In this document: piece by piece, positions 1 through 9,290 of the stretch
Position numbering within the stretch: the stretch's first letter is position 1
Layout of the letters: every line of letters begins with the position of its first letter
Assembly: GCA_002362625.1 (NCBI GenBank)
Contig: DEUP01000001.1
Location: forward strand, 3,936-67,935
From: Clostridiales bacterium UBA3259
Lineage (GTDB): Bacteria; Bacillota_A; Clostridia; Oscillospirales; Oscillospiraceae
Direction: 5' to 3'
DNA: 64,000 nt
Translations under genes and position numbers: made by a program
Notes under the pieces: generated by a model
What the model was told of the DNA's origin: nothing
The model's input: the letters and a program-made list of their open reading frames with translations, nothing else
Database searches by the model: none

Positions 1-2297
1 ACGCCGAAGCGCTGCTCCTCGTCGATGATCAGCAGGCCCAGATCCTTAAACTGGACGCTTTTTTGCAGCAGCTTGTGGGTGCCGATGATTAAGTCCACGT
101 TGCCGGAGGCCAGATTGCGCAGGGTCTGCTGCTGCATTTTCGTGGTACGGAACCGGCTGAGAACGTCAATGTTCACGGGAAAGCCCCGGAACCGGGCTAC
201 GGCGGTCTGATAGTGCTGCTGGGCAAGTACCGTGGTGGGCACCAGAATGGCGGCCTGCTTGCCGTCCATGACGGCCTTCATCACCGCCCGGAGGGCGACC
301 TCCGTCTTGCCGAAGCCCACGTCCCCGCACAGCAGCCGATCCATGGGGGTGGGGGACTCCATGTCCCGCTTGATATCGGCAATGCAGCGAAGCTGGTCGT
401 CGGTTTCGGGGTAGGGGAAGTTGTCTTCAAACTCTCGCTGCCAGGGAGCGTCGGCGGCAAAGGCGAAGCCGGGCTGACGTTTCCGGGCGGCGTACAGCTG
501 GATCAGCTCCCCGGCCATGTCCTTGGCGGCTTTTCTCGCCTTGGCCTTGGTCTTCTGCCAGGCGTCGGAGCCGATTTTGTTCAGCTTGACGTTGCTTTCC
601 TCTCCGCCGCCGCCAATGTATTTGCTCACTAAGTCCAGCTGGGTGGCGGGAACAAACAGGGTGTCGCTGCCCTGATAGGCGATTTTGATATAGTCCTTGA
701 CAGCGCCCTCCACCTTGATCTGCTCCATGGCAACAAACCGGCCGATGCCGTAGTTTTCGTGGACCACCAGGTCTCCAGGAGTCAGGTCGGTGAAGGAGTT
801 CAGCTTCTGACGGTTGGTGGCGCCGGCCTTTTTGGCGGCCTTCTTCTTCGGCTCGCTGCGGGCCATGAGCTGGCCCTCGCTGAGAACCGCCAGCTTTGAC
901 ATGGGATACTCCATGCCGAAGGGCAGGGTGCCGTCACTAAGGAGAATCTGCCCGGCAGCGGGCAGGGTGGTCAGGGGAATGCACAGGAAGGAGGAAAGAC
1001 CCTTATCCCGAAGCATTTGCTGTAACAGCTCCGCCCGGCGCCGGGAGCCGCAGAGTACCAGGGAACCAAATTCCATTTTCTGGTAGTGCTGCAGGTCTGA
1101 GGCGGCAGTGTCCAGGTTGCCGCCGTAGCCGGGAAGCTGCTTGGCGGTCATGGGATAGAGCTGCTTTGGCGGACAGCTCTCCGGATAGGAGGTGCCGCCG
1201 AAGGCGTCAAAGTATATTGCGGTGCGGCCGGTGAGCTTATGGCAGAAGTCCTCCCAGGTTAAACAAAAATCACACAGCTCTCCCGCTACCAGGCCGCCAC
1301 CCAGCATGCTGTCCAGCTGCATCCCCATTTCCTCCATCCGGCTTCTGGCGGTGCGCTGAAGGGCGGCGTGGTCGCAGACGGCGAACAGAGTGTTCTCCGG
1401 CAGATAATCCAGTGCGGTGGCCATTTGGGGATATATAAGAGCCATATACCGGTCAGCAGCCGGGTTATTCAGACCGTTTTCAAACTTTTCCAAGTCTTTT
1501 TCCAGAGTGGAGATCAAAGGCTCGTTTATATTCTTCCGCCGCTTCTGACGGGAGATGAGAGAAGAGATGTCCCGGCACAGACCGGCGATGCCCTTGGAAT
1601 GGAGGCTGGGCTGGGTCTCGCCTACGGGCAGGATGGTGACGGAATCCGCGTTTTCGCTGCGGCGCTGGGTGCTGATGTCGAAGTAGCCCATGGTGTCCAG
1701 CTCGTCGCCGAAAAACTCCGCCCGGATGGGCTGGTCGGCGGCAGGGGAGAAGATATCCAGGATTCCGCCACGGAGGGCAAACTGACCGCTGCCCTCCACC
1801 ATGCCGCATCGGCTGTAGCCCGCGGCGGTAAGCCGCCGGATCAGATCGCCCATGGGATATTCCTTCCCCGCTTCCAGGGTAAAGGCGGTCTTCATCAGCA
1901 CCGTTCGCGGCATGGTGCGCAGGCTCAGAGACTCCCAGGTGAGAATCTGAAGCCGGGTCTTTCCCTGGGCCAGCTCGTACAGCTGCCGCAGCCGCTTCTG
2001 CTCCCAGGCCCGGCTGACCACTGCCGCGTCATAGAAGGTCAGCTCCCGTCCCGGCAGAATGGGAACTACGGCGCCATCCAGGAAGCACTTCAGCTCCTCC
2101 TGAAGCCGCCGGGCAGCCATATCGTCCTGACAAATGAGCACCAGGGGGCGATCCACATCATGGCTCAGCCCGGCAATCATGTGACTGCGGTTGATCTGAC
2201 CGATGCCGGTGACGGCCACGCTTTCGCCGCCCTTCAGGGAGGACACAACGGCACTGTATTCCGGGATGTTTTTTAAAAGAGAGAGCAGGTTTTCCAT
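1..2297 (-). CDS. mfd: Transcription-repair coupling factor Mfd (C-terminus cut off by window edge)
   Basis: Mfd is a DNA translocase that removes stalled RNA polymerase at lesions and recruits UvrA. About 765 residues are visible of the usual ~1150. They show the UvrB-like N-terminal module, the RNA-polymerase interaction region around residue 500 (VVHENYGIGRF), helicase Walker A near 650 (LCGDVGFGKTEVALRA) and the DEEQ box (IDEEQRFGV) at the window edge. The ATG at 2297 follows a GAGGTGA ribosome site. It is the last visible gene of a prs-pth-mfd run, a common Firmicutes order. Identification rests on motifs and is secure; the C-terminal translocase half lies outside the window. Confidence 0.97.
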   Translation of the reverse strand, partial: MENLLSLLKNIPEYSAVVSSLKGGESVAVTGIGQINRSHMIAGLSHDVDRPLVLICQDDMAARRLQEELKCFLDGAVVPILPGRELTFYDAAVVSRAWEQKRLRQLYELAQGKTRLQILTWESLSLRTMPRTVLMKTAFTLEAGKEYPMGDLIRRLTAAGYSRCGMVEGSGQFALRGGILDIFSPAADQPIRAEFFGDELDTMGYFDISTQRRSENADSVTILPVGETQPSLHSKGIAGLCRDISSLISRQKRRKNINEPLISTLEKDLEKFENGLNNPAADRYMALIYPQMATALDYLPENTLFAVCDHAALQRTARSRMEEMGMQLDSMLGGGLVAGELCDFCLTWEDFCHKLTGRTAIYFDAFGGTSYPESCPPKQLYPMTAKQLPGYGGNLDTAASDLQHYQKMEFGSLVLCGSRRRAELLQQMLRDKGLSSFLCIPLTTLPAAGQILLSDGTLPFGMEYPMSKLAVLSEGQLMARSEPKKKAAKKAGATNRQKLNSFTDLTPGDLVVHENYGIGRFVAMEQIKVEGAVKDYIKIAYQGSDTLFVPATQLDLVSKYIGGGGEESNVKLNKIGSDAWQKTKAKARKAAKDMAGELIQLYAARKRQPGFAFAADAPWQREFEDNFPYPETDDQLRCIADIKRDMESPTPMDRLLCGDVGFGKTEVALRAVMKAVMDGKQAAILVPTTVLAQQHYQTAVARFRGFPVNIDVLSRFRTTKMQQQTLRNLASGNVDLIIGTHKLLQKSVQFKDLGLLIIDEEQRFG

Positions 2298-2332
2298 AGA
2301 TTCACCTCAGGTATTCACACAACGTGGCAACG

Positions 2333-2361
2333 CGGAAAGGGGGCTTTCTCCCCCCTTTCCG
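2333..2361 (-). other. GC-rich hairpin in the pth-mfd gap
   Basis: An 11-bp perfect inverted repeat (CGGAAAGGGGG / CCCCCTTTCCG, 7-nt loop) lies between the end of pth and the start of mfd. There is no T-tract on the mfd-coding strand, so it may be an mRNA processing or stability element rather than a full terminator. Confidence 0.5.
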
Positions 2362-2389
2362 TGGTTTTGTGACAGTATTCGATTTTTGC

Positions 2390-2980
2390 CTAGGGCTTGG
2401 AGCCGTTATAGCGGTTGGCCGCTTCGCTTACCCCGTGCTCGATGATGGTCAGCGCCGCTTCCGCGCCGTTTTTCAGGGAGACCGCCAGGGCCTTTTCCTC
2501 ACTTGCGGAGAAGGTGGACAGCACCCAGTCCGCCAGATCATAGTCCGGGTGGGGCTTGGCACCCACGCCGATCTTCACCCGGGGAAAGTCCTGACTGCCC
2601 AGCTCCTGAATAATGGACTTGATGCCGTTGTGGCCGCCGGCGGAGCCGTCGCTCCGAACCCGAAGCCGCCCGGGAGGCAGGGAGATGTCGTCAAAAATGA
2701 CGATGATGCGCTGGGGCGGGATCTGGAAGTAGGCGGACAGCTGCAACACGCTTTTGCCGGACAGGTTCATGTAGGTCTGGGGCTTGAGGAGGAACAGCTT
2801 TTTGTCCTTCCAGCTCACCTGGGTGTACAGGCCCTGGAATTTCAGCTTATCCACCTTGCAGCCTAAGCCTTCCGCCAGAATGTCTACGCACCGGAAGCCG
2901 GTGTTGTGCCGGGTGTTCTGGTACTGCGTGCCGGGATTGCCAAGGCCTGCGATAAGCCAGCTTTCCGTTTTCTGAAACAC
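2390..2980 (-). CDS. pth: Peptidyl-tRNA hydrolase
   Basis: Pth cleaves peptidyl-tRNAs that drop off the ribosome. The protein opens with the family signature WLIAGLGNPGTQYQNTRHN, which contains the catalytic His, and later shows the conserved segments YMNLSGKSV, FDDISLPPGRLR and GGHNGIKSI. I place the start at the GTG at 2980, four bases after the prs stop. This gives 196 residues, the usual family length. An ATG at 3040 would give an implausible 20-residue extension inside prs. The GTG has no strong ribosome site, which suggests translational coupling to prs. Function is very likely; the exact start is less sure. Confidence 0.95.
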   Translation of the reverse strand: MFQKTESWLIAGLGNPGTQYQNTRHNTGFRCVDILAEGLGCKVDKLKFQGLYTQVSWKDKKLFLLKPQTYMNLSGKSVLQLSAYFQIPPQRIIVIFDDISLPPGRLRVRSDGSAGGHNGIKSIIQELGSQDFPRVKIGVGAKPHPDYDLADWVLSTFSASEEKALAVSLKNGAEAALTIIEHGVSEAANRYNGSKP

Positions 2981-2984
2981 GGCT

Positions 2985-3950
<966 letters not shown>

Positions 3951-4025
3951 CAGATGAATACCTCACTTTATATTCTTTATTCTCTTATCGATGTCCCGGG
4001 GTGACCGGGAATTGCTTACAGAGGT

Positions 4026-4055
4026 ATTATAACATCGAATACCCCGGAAATGCAA
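4026..4055 (-). promoter_or_regulatory. SigA-type promoter for prs-pth-mfd
   Basis: On the minus strand TTGCAT (-35, 4050-4055) and a perfect TATAAT (-10, 4026-4031) are 18 bases apart, about 75 bases before the prs start. The 312-base gap 3951-4262 holds only this promoter and the divergent uvrA promoter. Confidence 0.7.
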
Positions 4056-4168
4056 CCGTTGAAGGATATAAATTCCTTGCAAAAATCAGGGGGAAATTTG
4101 CCAATTTCTGACGAAAAACGACTTTTCATTTTTCCCTTTTTAAAACGAAATTATGTTTGAAAAAAAGC

Positions 4169-4197
4169 TTGTGCCTTTTGGAATTCTGTGCTATACT
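4169..4197 (+). promoter_or_regulatory. Likely uvrA promoter
   Basis: TTGTGC (4169-4174) and TATACT (4192-4197) are separated by 17 bases in an AT-rich stretch ahead of uvrA. The -35 is weak. I saw no LexA-like CGAAC-N4-GTTCG site in this gap. Confidence 0.5.
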
Positions 4198-4262
4198 ACT
4201 CAGTAAAGCAAACCCACAATACTCGCCGGACAGCCTCCGGCATATTTCCACAGGAGAACGCT

Positions 4263-7088
4263 ATGAACGATACGATCCGCATTCAGGGAGCCAGAGAGAA
4301 CAATCTGAAAAACGTGAATTTGACCATTCCCCGGGACAAGCTGGTGGTATTTACCGGCCTCAGCGGTTCCGGAAAATCCAGCCTTGCCTTTGATACCATC
4401 TATGCCGAGGGACAGCGGCGGTATGTGGAGAGCCTGTCCTCCTATGCCCGGCAGTTTTTGGGGCAGATGGACAAGCCGGACGTGGATTCCATTGACGGCC
4501 TGTCTCCCGCCATATCCATCGATCAGAAGACAACTTCCAAAAACCCACGTTCCACCGTGGGCACGGTGACGGAAATCTACGACTATCTCCGTCTGCTCTG
4601 GGCCAGAGTGGGCATTCCCCACTGTCCCAAGTGCGGCAAGGAGATCCGCCGCCAGACCATCGACCAGATCGTTGACCGGGTGGAGGCCCTGGGAGAGGGC
4701 GCACGGTTCTTGGTGCTGTCGCCTGTGATCCGGGGGAAGAAGGGCGAGCATAAGAAGGTCTTTGAGGACGCCCGGAAGTCCGGCTTTGCCCGGGTTCGGG
4801 TGGATGGGATCCTCTATGATTTGACGGAGGAAATTTCCTGCGAGAAGAATAAGAAGCACACCATCGACCTGGTGGTGGACCGGCTGGTACTGAAGGAGGG
4901 GCTGCGCCGGAGGCTCACGGACTCCATCGAGACGGCCTGCTCCCATTCCGGAGGCTTAGTTACCATCCAGCTGCCTCAGAGCGGTGAGGAGCTGAGCTTT
5001 TCCCAGAACTATGCCTGTGAGGACTGCGGCATCAGCCTGACGGAGCTGGAACCCCGGATGTTCTCCTTCAATAACCCCAGCGGCGCATGCCCCAGCTGTA
5101 CCGGATTGGGCTTTCAGCTCATTGCCGATGAGGACCTGGTGATTCCGGATAAGAATAAGTCCATTTTTGAGGGGGCTATCCAGGCCTCCGGCTGGCAGAG
5201 CGCCCGGACGGACTCCATCTTCCGGATGTATTTTGAGGCCCTGGCCCAGAAGTATCACTTCTCTCTGACTGTGCCCGTGAAGGAGCTGCCGAGAGATGTG
5301 ATGGACGTGATCCTCTACGGCACCAAGGGAGAAAAGCTGAAGATCACCTACAACCGGGGCAACGGTATGGGTGTGCTGGAGCAGCCCTTTGAGGGTATTT
5401 TGAACAACATCTCCCGCCGGTATAAGGAGACCCAGTCCGACGCGGCCCGGAAGGAGCTGGAGGAGTGCATGGCCACGGCGCCCTGTCCCCGGTGCGGCGG
5501 CGACCGGCTGTCGGACATCGCCCGGGCGGTGACCGTGGGCGGCATCGGCATTATGGACTTTTGCCGCATGAGCGTCCGGGACGGTCTGGAATTTATGAAT
5601 AACCTGCATCTGGAAGGGAATATGGCTCTGGTTGCCGAGCAGATCGTCAAGGAGATCAAGTCCCGGCTTCAGTTCCTGACGGATGTGGGCCTGAGCTATC
5701 TGACCCTCTCCCGGGCTGCCGGAACTCTGTCCGGCGGCGAAAGCCAGCGGATCCGGCTGGCCACCCAGATCGGCTCCTCCCTGATGGGGGTGCTGTATAT
5801 CCTGGACGAGCCGTCCATCGGCCTGCACCAGCGGGACAATGATAAGCTGCTTGCCACATTGAAGCACCTGCGGGACATCGGCAACACCCTGATCGTGGTG
5901 GAGCATGACGAGGATACCATGCGGGCGGCGGATTATATTGTGGACGTGGGCCCCGGGGCAGGCAGCCACGGCGGCGAAATTGTGGCCGCCGGAAGCCTGC
6001 AGGATATCTTAAGCTGTGAGCGCTCCGTTACCGGGCAGTACTTGTCCGGTGTGAAGAAAATTCCGGTGCCCTCTGCCCGTCGGACAGGCAACGGAAAGAA
6101 GCTGTCCATTCAGGGTGCCAGGGAAAACAATCTGAAGGATGTGGACGTGGATATCCCCCTGGGCGCCTTCGTCTGCGTCACCGGTGTGTCCGGCTCCGGC
6201 AAGTCCAGCCTGGTCAACGAGGTGCTGAACAAGTCGCTGCTGGGAAAGCTGAACCATGCCCGGACACGTCCCGGCGCCTGCCGGTGTATCACGGGTATTG
6301 AGAATCTGGACAAGGTTATTGACATCGACCAAAGCCCCATTGGCAGAACCCCCCGGTCAAACCCCGCCACCTATACGGGCCTGTTCAACGACATCCGGGA
6401 TCTGTTCGCCTCCACCAATGAGGCCAAGGTCCGGGGCTACGGCCCGGGCCGGTTCTCCTTCAACGTCAAGGGCGGCCGGTGCGAGGCCTGCTGCGGCGAC
6501 GGCCTGGTGAAGATCGAAATGCACTTCCTGGCGGATGTGTATGTGCCCTGCGAGGTGTGCCACGGTGCCCGGTACAACCGGGAGACTTTGGAGGTGCAGT
6601 ACAAGGGCAGGAACATTGCCCAGGTATTGGACATGACCGCCGAGGAAGCGGTGGACTTCTTTGAGAATCTGCCCAAGATCCGCCGGAAGGCTCAGGCGCT
6701 GACGGAGGTTGGTCTGGGATATGTGAAGCTGGGCCAGTCCAGCACAACCCTGTCCGGCGGCGAGGCCCAGCGGGTGAAGCTGGCCACGGAGCTGTCCCGG
6801 GTGGCTACGGGGAAGACCATGTATATTCTGGACGAGCCCACCACCGGACTTCACGCCGCGGATGTTCACAAGCTCATCGAGGTATTGCAGCGTCTGGTGG
6901 ACGCCGGGAACACGGTGCTGGTCATTGAGCACAACCTGGACGTGATCAAGACGGCGGACTATCTCATCGACCTTGGCCCGGAGGGGGGAGACGCCGGCGG
7001 AAGAATCGTGGCCACCGGCACCCCGGAGGAAGTGGCCCGGGTGGAGGAGAGCTACACGGGGCAGTATTTAAAGCCCTATTTGGAGTGA
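4263..7088 (+). CDS. uvrA: Excinuclease ABC subunit A
   Basis: UvrA is the damage-recognition ATPase of nucleotide excision repair, and partners with UvrB, encoded about 2.2 kb downstream. Two ABC modules are visible, with Walker A motifs GLSGSGKSS and GVSGSGKSS and signatures [12 protein letters not shown] and [12 protein letters not shown]. Zinc-binding clusters include CPKCGKE, CEDCG..CPSC and [12 protein letters not shown]. The protein is 941 residues, the usual length. I choose the ATG at 4263 because of the AGGAGA ribosome site just before it; a longer upstream reading lacks homologous content. A promoter lies within 100 bases. Confidence 0.98.
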   Translation: MNDTIRIQGARENNLKNVNLTIPRDKLVVFTGLSGSGKSSLAFDTIYAEGQRRYVESLSSYARQFLGQMDKPDVDSIDGLSPAISIDQKTTSKNPRSTVGTVTEIYDYLRLLWARVGIPHCPKCGKEIRRQTIDQIVDRVEALGEGARFLVLSPVIRGKKGEHKKVFEDARKSGFARVRVDGILYDLTEEISCEKNKKHTIDLVVDRLVLKEGLRRRLTDSIETACSHSGGLVTIQLPQSGEELSFSQNYACEDCGISLTELEPRMFSFNNPSGACPSCTGLGFQLIADEDLVIPDKNKSIFEGAIQASGWQSARTDSIFRMYFEALAQKYHFSLTVPVKELPRDVMDVILYGTKGEKLKITYNRGNGMGVLEQPFEGILNNISRRYKETQSDAARKELEECMATAPCPRCGGDRLSDIARAVTVGGIGIMDFCRMSVRDGLEFMNNLHLEGNMALVAEQIVKEIKSRLQFLTDVGLSYLTLSRAAGTLSGGESQRIRLATQIGSSLMGVLYILDEPSIGLHQRDNDKLLATLKHLRDIGNTLIVVEHDEDTMRAADYIVDVGPGAGSHGGEIVAAGSLQDILSCERSVTGQYLSGVKKIPVPSARRTGNGKKLSIQGARENNLKDVDVDIPLGAFVCVTGVSGSGKSSLVNEVLNKSLLGKLNHARTRPGACRCITGIENLDKVIDIDQSPIGRTPRSNPATYTGLFNDIRDLFASTNEAKVRGYGPGRFSFNVKGGRCEACCGDGLVKIEMHFLADVYVPCEVCHGARYNRETLEVQYKGRNIAQVLDMTAEEAVDFFENLPKIRRKAQALTEVGLGYVKLGQSSTTLSGGEAQRVKLATELSRVATGKTMYILDEPTTGLHAADVHKLIEVLQRLVDAGNTVLVIEHNLDVIKTADYLIDLGPEGGDAGGRIVATGTPEEVARVEESYTGQYLKPYLE

Positions 7089-7092
7089 GAGT

Positions 7093-7218
7093 ATGAAAAC
7101 GCGCATTCTGGTTTTTTGACAGCGGCTCTGCTTCTTTGTGGAGGGGCTTTACCGGCTTTGGGACAATGAGCTGACCAAAGAGAGGGTCTGCTACCTGGTG
7201 GAAGCCTATCTTCCCTAA
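7093..7218 (+). pseudogene. Small open frame broken by an in-frame TGA
   Basis: Just after uvrA, an ATG at 7093 starts eight codons, meets TGA at 7117-7119, and then stays open in the same frame for 32 more codons (reading VEGLYRLWDNELTKERVCYL) to TAA at 7216-7218. The second part looks protein-like (Trp, Tyr, charged mix). I do not recognise it. It may be a decayed small gene, a gene starting at an internal GTG, or chance. I saw no selenocysteine insertion hairpin. Confidence 0.3.
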
Positions 7219-7223
7219 GGAAA

Positions 7224-7248
7224 ACCCGGTCTGAAATTCAGACCGGGT
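7224..7248 (-). terminator. Terminator of the kinase-like gene
   Basis: A 12-bp perfect stem (ACCCGGTCTGAA / TTCAGACCGGGT, 1-nt centre) lies just past the stop of the minus-strand gene at 7258. On that strand the stem is followed by TTTTCC. A run of A residues on the other side means it could also help end uvrA-strand transcription weakly. Confidence 0.7.
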
Positions 7249-7257
7249 GGGAAAAAA

Positions 7258-8325
7258 CTATAAATCTTTTTCGTAGACGCTGAGGGGCAGACACTGGGAC
7301 AGCTCAATGAGAGCCATGTCCCGGCCGCTGGACAGGAGAATCCCAGGGGTACGAACTGTTGTTTCCGTGGGCTTGCGAAGCTTCATGGTCATGGTGACCC
7401 GGGTGCCGCCGCTTTCTGGCTGGTCTACCAGAACGGTACCGCCATGCGACATGGCTGCCGAGCGGATAATGGTCATGCCGAGACCGATGCCGTACCGGCT
7501 GTCCTCCAGGCCAGGCTGCCGCAGATGGCGGCTGAACAGGCTGCCCAGAATTCCGCTGTCGATGCCCGGACCGTTGTCCTGCAGGGAAAGCCGGAGAAAG
7601 CTGCCCTGACGGGTCAGGGCGGCTTGAATCTCACAACCGGTTGGCTGGAATTTCAGCGCGTTGGACAGGATATTCAGTACAGCCCGTTCCATCATTTGGG
7701 CGTCAATGAGGCCGTAAATCGACTGGTTCATACCTGTATAGCGGAGTGTGGCGCCGGAAGTGGACAGCAGGGCCGCTGCCTTCTGAAAAATCTCGTCAAA
7801 AATGGAAGGGATATCCCGATATTCCGGGTGGAACAGTACCTCAGCCCCTCCGGCGTCGGACATGTTGCCTACCGTTTTTTCCAGCTGATACAGTCCGCGG
7901 CTGAGCCGTGCCATCTGCTGCCTGGTCTTTTCGTCCCAGTGGCTGCTGGAACGGGGAAGCAGAGTATCCGCGATGGCAATGAGATTGCTCAGGGGCTGAC
8001 GCAGCTCCCGGGCAGCCAGGGCCATGGCCCGAAGGGTATCGTCCTCTTCCTCCGAATCCAGAAGGAATACATGGACATCTCCAAGTTTGGTGACCGACGC
8101 GCTTCGGGTCTGTCCCTCCAGGTGCAGCTGCAGGGACAGACAGCCGCCGGCAAAGCCGCGGTATTCCGCTTCACCGGTGAGAAGCAGGGGAAAAACCTCC
8201 GTTCCAGGGCAGAGAGAATAGGCCAGAGCGGCGATATTGGCTTTCACAATGAGGCCGTCCCTGACGCAGAAGGCCGGATCCACCAGGAGATCCAGCATCT
8301 CAAGGCCGTCTTTTTCTGTTTCCAT
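7258..8325 (-). CDS. Histidine-kinase-like protein lacking the phospho-acceptor His
   Basis: The 355-residue protein has an N-terminal PAS-like segment (about 10-95), a dimerisation helix region and a C-terminal HATPase_c domain. ATP-binding boxes are intact: N box ERAVLNILSNALKF (211-225), G1 QDNGPGID (248-255) and G2 YGIGLGMTII (277-286). In the H box, where kinases read S-H-E-L-R-x-P-L, it reads A-R-E-L-R-Q-P-L, with Arg106 in place of His. No membrane segment is evident, so it is probably cytosolic. There is no neighbouring response regulator. Four tandem Spo0A boxes lie 64-100 bases upstream, suggesting sporulation-stage control. It may be a phosphatase, a scaffold or an anti-sigma-like ATPase; the real role is unknown. 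Confidence 0.8.
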   Translation of the reverse strand: METEKDGLEMLDLLVDPAFCVRDGLIVKANIAALAYSLCPGTEVFPLLLTGEAEYRGFAGGCLSLQLHLEGQTRSASVTKLGDVHVFLLDSEEEDDTLRAMALAARELRQPLSNLIAIADTLLPRSSSHWDEKTRQQMARLSRGLYQLEKTVGNMSDAGGAEVLFHPEYRDIPSIFDEIFQKAAALLSTSGATLRYTGMNQSIYGLIDAQMMERAVLNILSNALKFQPTGCEIQAALTRQGSFLRLSLQDNGPGIDSGILGSLFSRHLRQPGLEDSRYGIGLGMTIIRSAAMSHGGTVLVDQPESGGTRVTMTMKLRKPTETTVRTPGILLSSGRDMALIELSQCLPLSVYEKDL

Positions 8326-8388
8326 GATATTCCCCCCTTCTCTAGTTTGCGCACGATGGCGGAAAACTTACCGGCAGTTTTTGACAGC

Positions 8389-8425
8389 TTCGACACGATT
8401 CGACAGGATTCGACAAAATTCGACA
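8389..8425 (-). promoter_or_regulatory. Four tandem Spo0A boxes (0A boxes)
   Basis: TTCGACA occurs at 8389-8395, 8399-8405, 8409-8415 and 8419-8425. These are four perfect copies at exactly 10-bp spacing. Read on the minus strand each is TGTCGAA, the known Spo0A box, in direct orientation towards the kinase-like gene. A fifth, one-mismatch copy (TTTGACA) is at 8380-8386. The array also lies 66 bases before radC on the other strand, so either gene could be controlled. The 10-bp phase puts all sites on one face of the helix. Confidence 0.85.
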
Positions 8426-8490
8426 TTCTTTTTTTATTTTAACGGCAAACGACAAAAATAGCAAGGACAAATTTTTTGTGAGGTGACGGT

Positions 8491-9192
8491 ATGGCGGAGC
8501 AGGGAACCCATAAGGGACACAGAGAACGGCTGAAACGGCGGTTTTTGGAAAACGGACTGGATGATTTTACGGATATCCAGGTGTTGGAGCTGCTGCTTTT
8601 CTTCGCAATCCCCCAAAAGGATACCAACCCAATCGCCCATGGGCTTCTGGAGCATTTCGGGACCCTCTCCCAGGTGCTGGAAGCAAGCCCTGAGGAGCTG
8701 AAAAAGGTAAACGGCATCAGTGACCACGCCGCCACCCTACTCCATCTGGTGACGGAAGTGGGAAGGTATTATCAGGTGGACGCTGCCCAGCGAAATCAGT
8801 TCCTTACCACATTAGATGCCTGCGGAGAATATTTGGTGCCCTATTTTTTCGGAAGGAACCTGGAAACGGTATTCCTGCTCTGCCTGGACGCCAAGTGCAA
8901 GGTGATCTGCTGCAAGGAGATTGGGGAGGGGAGCGTCAATTCCGCCAGCATTTCCGTGCGGAAGATCGTAGAGACGGCGCTGAGCACTAATGCCACCACG
9001 GTGGTGCTGGCCCACAACCATCCCAGCGGCGTGGCGCTGCCTTCCGCGGAGGACGTGGAAACCACCAAACGGGTTGCCGCGGCGCTCCACGCGGTGGAGA
9101 TCCAGCTGGCGGATCACATTGTCGTGGCGGAGGGGGATTATGTATCCATGGCCCAGTCCGGCCATAGGTTTCATGATTTCCTGCCGCTGTAA
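8491..9192 (+). CDS. radC: RadC-family JAB/MPN-domain protein
   Basis: The 233-residue protein has an N-terminal helix-hairpin-helix part (about 20-95) and a C-terminal JAB/MPN metalloprotease-like fold. The metal motif is complete: HNHPSGVALPSAED with two His, Ser and Asp. RadC was once linked to repair, but the true function of the family is unsettled. The ATG at 8491 follows a GAGGTGA ribosome site. It sits between an Spo0A-box array and uvrB. Confidence 0.93.
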   Translation: MAEQGTHKGHRERLKRRFLENGLDDFTDIQVLELLLFFAIPQKDTNPIAHGLLEHFGTLSQVLEASPEELKKVNGISDHAATLLHLVTEVGRYYQVDAAQRNQFLTTLDACGEYLVPYFFGRNLETVFLLCLDAKCKVICCKEIGEGSVNSASISVRKIVETALSTNATTVVLAHNHPSGVALPSAEDVETTKRVAAALHAVEIQLADHIVVAEGDYVSMAQSGHRFHDFLPL

Positions 9193-9290
9193 GGAGAAAA
9201 TAGACGGTGAGAGACATTTGGTGCGATGGTATCCCAAGTGGATTCCCTGTGAGTACGCGGCCTTCACGGTAAAAAATAAAGGAGAAGACG

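Noticed and set aside
7093..7218. Selenocysteine at the in-frame TGA after uvrA
   Set aside because: No stable stem-loop of the right form follows the TGA, and the predicted product does not resemble any selenoprotein.
9196..9290. Short frame between radC and uvrB
   Set aside because: A 21-codon GTG frame exists but has no clear ribosome site and no similarity to known leader peptides.
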